DNA of 26,808 nt from an uncultured Aquimonas sp. Its GTDB lineage: Bacteria > Pseudomonadota > Gammaproteobacteria > Xanthomonadales > Xanthomonadaceae. The stretch covers positions 1-26,808 of the forward strand of contig NZ_CALART010000083.1 of assembly GCF_937888285.1 (NCBI RefSeq). The letters run 5' to 3'. The notes beneath the pieces are model-generated. The model was not told where the DNA came from, did no database searches, and saw only the letters and a list, made by a program, of their open reading frames with translations. Both the position numbers and the translations under genes were made by a program. Positions 23,537 to 26,808 of this stretch are shown here, in pieces. Every line of letters begins with the position of its first letter. The stretch's first letter is position 1.

Positions 23537-24568
23537 ATGAGCCTGATCGACCTGTGCGAACGCGGGCTGGTGCCCGATGCCCTGACCCGACTCGGCATCC
23601 GTCGCCTGTGTGCGCAGCGCCTGCGCGAGGAGCACGATGGCGACGCCGTGGCCGCTTGGGCACGCTTCCGCGAACTGCTGGACGGCCTGCGCCAAAGCCC
23701 CTTGGCGATCGAGACCGAGGCCGCCAACCGCCAGCATTACGAGGTGCCGGCGCGCTTCTTCGAGCTCAGCCTGGGCAAGCGCCTGAAGTACAGCAGCTGC
23801 TACTACCCGACCGGCCGCGAAACACTCGACCAGGCCGAAGAGGCGATGCTGGCGCTGTATGGCGAGCGCGCTGAACTCGCTGACGGCATGCGCATCCTCG
23901 AACTCGGCTGCGGCTGGGGCTCACTCACCCTGTGGATGGCCGAACGCTTTCCGAACGCGCGAATTCTTGGCGTCTCGAACTCGGCCAGCCAGCGCGAGCA
24001 CATCCTCGGCCAGTGCGCGAAGCGCGGCTTGAACAACGTCGAGATCCTGACCCGCGACGTCAACGTGCTCGACCTCGGCGAGCGCCGCTTCGACCGCGTG
24101 GTCTCGGTCGAGATGTTCGAACACGTGCGCAATTACCGCGTGCTCTTCGAGCGCATCAGCGGCTGGCTGGACCCCGGCGGCAAGCTGTTCTGCCACATCT
24201 TCTGCCACCGCGAGCTGATGTACCCCTTCGAGACCGAGGGCGAAGACAACTGGATGGGCCGCTACTTCTTCACCGGCGGCCTGATGCCGGCGGCCGATAC
24301 GTTTCTGCACTTCCAGGAGCACCTGCGGCTGGAGGAGCAGTGGCGCCTGTCGGGCACCCACTACGAGCGCACCAGCAACCACTGGCTGGAGAACCAGGAC
24401 CGCCACGCCGACGAGATCCTGCGCCTGTTCGAGGACGTCTACGGCAAGGCCGAGGCGAAGGTCTGGGCGCAGCGCTGGCGCATGTTCTGGATGGCCTGCG
24501 CCGAGCTGTTCGGCTACGCCGGCGGCAACGAGTGGCTGGTGGCGCACTACCGGTTCCAGAAGCGCTGA
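23537..24568 (+). CDS. Second Cfa-family SAM methyltransferase, coclaurine N-methyltransferase-like subgroup
   Basis: 343 residues. It lacks the N-terminal part of true Cfa and instead matches the plant CNMT-like branch of COG2230: QHYEVPARFFELSLG (67-80), YSSCYYPTG (85-93, cysteine kept), SAM motif LELGCGWGSLTLWMAERFPN (121-140), VEMFEHVRNY (191-200), FCHIFCHRELMYPFE, NWMGRYFFTGGLMPAADTFLHF, SGTHYERTSNHWLENQDRH and AELFGYAGGNEWLVAHYRF. The substrate is uncertain: plant members methylate alkaloid amines, while bacterial ones next to lipid genes probably methylate acyl chains. It is the last gene of the seven-gene cluster; a REP pair begins 77 bases downstream. Confidence 0.88.
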   Translation: MSLIDLCERGLVPDALTRLGIRRLCAQRLREEHDGDAVAAWARFRELLDGLRQSPLAIETEAANRQHYEVPARFFELSLGKRLKYSSCYYPTGRETLDQAEEAMLALYGERAELADGMRILELGCGWGSLTLWMAERFPNARILGVSNSASQREHILGQCAKRGLNNVEILTRDVNVLDLGERRFDRVVSVEMFEHVRNYRVLFERISGWLDPGGKLFCHIFCHRELMYPFETEGEDNWMGRYFFTGGLMPAADTFLHFQEHLRLEEQWRLSGTHYERTSNHWLENQDRHADEILRLFEDVYGKAEAKVWAQRWRMFWMACAELFGYAGGNEWLVAHYRFQKR

Positions 24569-24644
24569 GGCGCGCCGCGGCGGTGAGCTTGAGCCCGGCA
24601 CGCGCTGGGGTTCGTGACGTGGAGTGAGGCGGTGTCGAGCTCAT

Positions 24645-24762
24645 GGTGGGCCAGGGCCCACCCTATGCGGCGCAAGGTATGGGAACGCGTTGAGCCCTGA
24701 CGAAGCGGGCGTTGGTCATTCGATCACGCTTCGCGGACTCATAGGGTGGGCCCTGGCCCACC
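24645..24762. repeat. Pair of ATAG-type REP palindromes, opposite polarity to the pair at 1.5 kb
   Basis: GGTGGGCC-AG-GGCCCACC-CTAT at 24645-24666 and ATAG-GGTGGGCC-CT-GGCCCACC at 24741-24762, about 80 bases apart. Stem and flanking tetranucleotide are identical to those at 1452-1598, but here the ATAG ends face inward and there outward. The pair lies in the 341-base gap (24569-24909) after the lipid cluster; nothing else gene-like is seen there. Confidence 0.9.
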
Positions 24763-24897
24763 ATGGCATCCGGGGCTCGCCATGCCCCGAAGCCCGTGCC
24801 ACGCGGAATGAGCCTCCCGGTTTCGCACCACGCCTGCGGTTCGGGATTCCGGGTCAACCCGCAGACCTGCGATTTACGCCAACCCCACCGCAGCCCG

Positions 24898-24903
24898 TAC
24901 CCT
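24898..24903 (+). promoter_or_regulatory. Candidate -10 box (TACCCT) for leaderless radical SAM transcript
   Basis: TACCCT ends six bases before the ATG at 24910 with no ribosome site between. TTTACG at 24873-24878 is a possible -35, but its spacing is long (19 bases). Confidence 0.4.
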
Positions 24904-24909
24904 GTACGG

Positions 24910-26454
24910 ATGCCTGCCATCGTCCTTGCCACGCTCAACGCCCGTTACGCCCACGCCTCGATGGGCCTGCGCTGCCTGCGCGCCAACCTCGGCGAACTGC
25001 GCGATGACTCCGTTATCCGCGAGTTCGTGATCGGACAGAAGACCGAGGAAATCGTCGAGAAGCTGCTGGCCGAGTCGCCGCGCATTCTCGGCCTCGGCGT
25101 CTACATCTGGAACGTCGAAGAAACCACGCGTGTGGTCGCGCAGCTGCGTGTGGTCGCGCCTGAGGTGACCATCGTGCTGGGCGGCCCCGAGGTCAGCCAC
25201 GAAACGGATCAACAGCGCATCTGCGCGCTCGCCGACTACGTCATCACCGGCTGGGGCGATGTCAGCTTCGCCGAACTGGCGCGTGCCCTGCTCGCGGGCA
25301 CACCGCCTGCCGCCAAGCTCATTCCCGGCGCGCAGCCACCGCTGGCCGAGCTGGCGCTGCCCTATGCCGAATACAGCGACGAGGATCTGCAGCGCCGGCA
25401 CCTCTACGTCGAAGCCTCGCGCGGCTGCCCCTTCAAGTGCGAGTTCTGCCTGTCGGCGCTCGACAAGACCGCCTGGCCCTTCCCGCTGCCCGCCTTCCTC
25501 ACCGAGTTGGAAAGCCTGCACACCCGCGGCGCGCGCCAGTTCAAGTTCGTCGACCGCACCTTCAACCTCAAGGTCGACACCTCGCTGGCGATCCTGCAGT
25601 TCTTCCTCGACAAGCTCGAAGCCACCCCCGAGGACCCGCTGTTCGTGCACTTCGAGCTGATCCCGGACCACCTGCCCGAGCGCCTGAAGGCGATGATCGC
25701 GCGCTTTCCGCCCGGCAGCCTGCAGTTCGAGATCGGCATCCAGAGCTTCAACCCCGAGGTGCAGGCGCGTGTGTCGCGCAAGCAGAACGACGCCGCCGCC
25801 GAGTCCAATCTGCGCTGGCTGCGCGAGCACAGCCGCGCGCATCTGCACGTCGATCTGATCGCCGGCCTGCCGGGCGAGGACATGGCCAGCTTCGCCGCCG
25901 GCTTCGACCGCCTGGTGGCGCTGGCGCCGCACGAGATCCAGTTCGGCATTTTGAAGCGCCTGCGCGGCGCGCCGATCGCGCGGCACACCGCCGAGTTCGA
26001 CCTGCGCTTCAACCCCGACCCGCCCTACAACATCCTCTCCACACGCGAACTCGACTTCCCCACCCTGCAGCGCCTCTCGCGCTTTTCGCGCTACTGGGAT
26101 CTGATCGCCAACGCCGGCCGCTTCCCGCGCACGCTGGGCCTGCTGCTGGGCGAGACACCCTTCGCCTGCTTTCTCGCCTTCAGCGACTGGCTGTACGCCC
26201 GCATCGGCCAGACCCACGCGATCGCCCACGAACGGCTTGTGCTGCTGCTGCGCGAGCACCTGCAGCTACGCGGCGACACCCCCACCGAAGCCATCGACCA
26301 TGCCCTTGTCGACGACTACCGCGGCGCCGGCGGCCGCTCGCGCTTCGATTTCGAGCCTGCCGACAGCCCTGCACCGCTGCCACGGCAGCGCGATGCCCAG
26401 AAAGCGGGCGCCACGCCGAAGCGGCAGGCACGGCATCTGCGGGCGGGGGCCTGA
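24910..26454 (+). CDS. B12-binding-domain-type radical SAM protein (DUF4080 type)
   Basis: 514 residues. The N-terminal Rossmann-like cobalamin-binding-type domain (about 3-130) contains ILGLGVYIWNVEETTRVVAQLR and IVLGGPEVSHE. A radical SAM barrel follows with the [4Fe-4S] motif CPFKCEFC (C173, C177, C180) within VEASRGCPFKCEFCLSAL. LQFEIGIQSFNPEVQARVSRKQ and LHVDLIAGLPGEDM are typical later strands. The C-terminal region (about 360-480) resembles DUF4080. The classic base-off cobalamin motif DxHxxG is not seen, so it may not bind B12 tightly. Its substrate is unknown. The ATG at 24910 gives the family N-terminus; the open frame upstream has no similarity. It stands alone, after the REP pair. 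Confidence 0.88.
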   Translation: MPAIVLATLNARYAHASMGLRCLRANLGELRDDSVIREFVIGQKTEEIVEKLLAESPRILGLGVYIWNVEETTRVVAQLRVVAPEVTIVLGGPEVSHETDQQRICALADYVITGWGDVSFAELARALLAGTPPAAKLIPGAQPPLAELALPYAEYSDEDLQRRHLYVEASRGCPFKCEFCLSALDKTAWPFPLPAFLTELESLHTRGARQFKFVDRTFNLKVDTSLAILQFFLDKLEATPEDPLFVHFELIPDHLPERLKAMIARFPPGSLQFEIGIQSFNPEVQARVSRKQNDAAAESNLRWLREHSRAHLHVDLIAGLPGEDMASFAAGFDRLVALAPHEIQFGILKRLRGAPIARHTAEFDLRFNPDPPYNILSTRELDFPTLQRLSRFSRYWDLIANAGRFPRTLGLLLGETPFACFLAFSDWLYARIGQTHAIAHERLVLLLREHLQLRGDTPTEAIDHALVDDYRGAGGRSRFDFEPADSPAPLPRQRDAQKAGATPKRQARHLRAGA

Positions 26455-26732
26455 GTCAGGGGCCGCGTCGGACGCGGGCATACGGCTCCCTGATGCCATG
26501 GATCGATCAGCACGCGGCAAGCAGAGCGCCCGGCCGCCGCTCCCATACAACGTCGCCCCCGCGAACGCGGGGGCCCAGCTCGAGTGCAGGCCCGCCGCTG
26601 GACAGCCCGGCCGGAATCAGCTTTGAAAGACTGGCCTCTGCTGTTTACGGATCCGGGACTTGCGCATGGCTCCTCGCTGCTGTCGGGAGCCATCCTCTCA
26701 ACTTTCACCTGGCCCGAAAATCGCCGGGCAGG
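26455..26732. other. 278-base intergenic region with a strong GC hairpin
   Basis: No gene is seen. At 26555-26574 lies a perfect 9-bp hairpin, GCCCCCGCG-AA-CGCGGGGGC. Its core and its flanks (CGTC before, CCAGCTC after) resemble the widespread CCCGCGAA-AGCGGG intergenic palindromes. No T-tract follows on either strand, so it is not a standard terminator. Confidence 0.6.
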
Positions 26733-26808
26733 TCAGTTGCGGGTTTCGCTCACCAGGTGGCCGCGGGCGTCGTAGGCGTACTCGGTGAGGACGCCGCTGA
26801 CGCTGTCG
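26733..26808 (-). CDS. C-terminal end of a YD-repeat (RHS-like) protein, cut by window edge
   Basis: Read on the minus strand, the last 76 bases give DSVSGVLTEYAYDARGHLVS followed by ETRN and a stop codon (TGA at 26735-26733). The EYAYDARGHLVSE stretch is a YD repeat as found in RHS/YD proteins, large secreted or surface beta-cocoon proteins that often deliver toxins. Only about 24 residues are visible, so the family is supported but size, secretion and toxin content are not. Ending right after a YD repeat, with no variable toxin domain, suggests either a truncated copy or a member without a C-terminal toxin. Confidence 0.7.
   Translation of the reverse strand, partial: DSVSGVLTEYAYDARGHLVSETRN

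Overview
This is a GC-rich chromosomal window that fits a Gammaproteobacterium of the Xanthomonadales/Lysobacterales group. That placement is an inference. It rests on an Oar-like TonB-dependent receptor, GTAG-type REP palindromes of the kind described in Stenotrophomonas, tandem GAATCCC heptamers, and several genes that appear to start without a Shine-Dalgarno leader. No rRNA, tRNA, CRISPR array, phage or classical insertion sequence was seen.

Layout. 1-1451: the 3' part of kbl (threonine/glycine catabolism) and a small HNH nuclease gene. 1452-1699: a pair of ATAG-type REP palindromes and a heptamer tandem repeat. 1700-5455 (minus): a Rieske ferredoxin and a large Oar-like TonB-dependent receptor that ends in a clear intrinsic terminator. 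5761-9471 (minus): a two-domain acyltransferase (LPLAT plus GNAT, OlsF-like) and an LtaS-like membrane sulfatase-fold enzyme, both probably acting on envelope lipids. 9500-12106 (plus): an M23 peptidase and prfC. 12131-13612: a REP/RAYT locus, with a REP-associated tyrosine transposase flanked by tandem 74-bp REP units and by near-identical 171-bp direct repeats. 13635-17589 (minus): an apparent operon of rRNA pseudouridine synthase, ChrA-type chromate transporter, RegB-like redox sensor kinase and RegA-like regulator. 17731-24568 (plus): a seven-gene lipid-tail modification cluster. 24910-26454: a radical SAM protein. 26733 to the end (minus): the C-terminus of a YD-repeat (RHS-like) protein.

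The two most interesting regions are the REP/RAYT locus and the lipid cluster. The lipid cluster holds a membrane desaturase, a COG2907 flavoprotein, DUF1365, a Cfa homologue, DUF2878, a DUF1295 reductase-like protein and a second Cfa/CNMT-like methyltransferase. The genes overlap or nearly touch, so they are probably co-transcribed. Together they look like a pathway that desaturates, methylates and then oxidises or reduces acyl chains already in phospholipids. The first Cfa homologue lacks two of the active-site residues known from E. coli Cfa, so its product may not be a cyclopropane. Related gene sets belong to singlet-oxygen (ChrR) regulons and methylated/furan fatty acid synthesis in other proteobacteria, but no ChrR or ECF sigma gene is present here.
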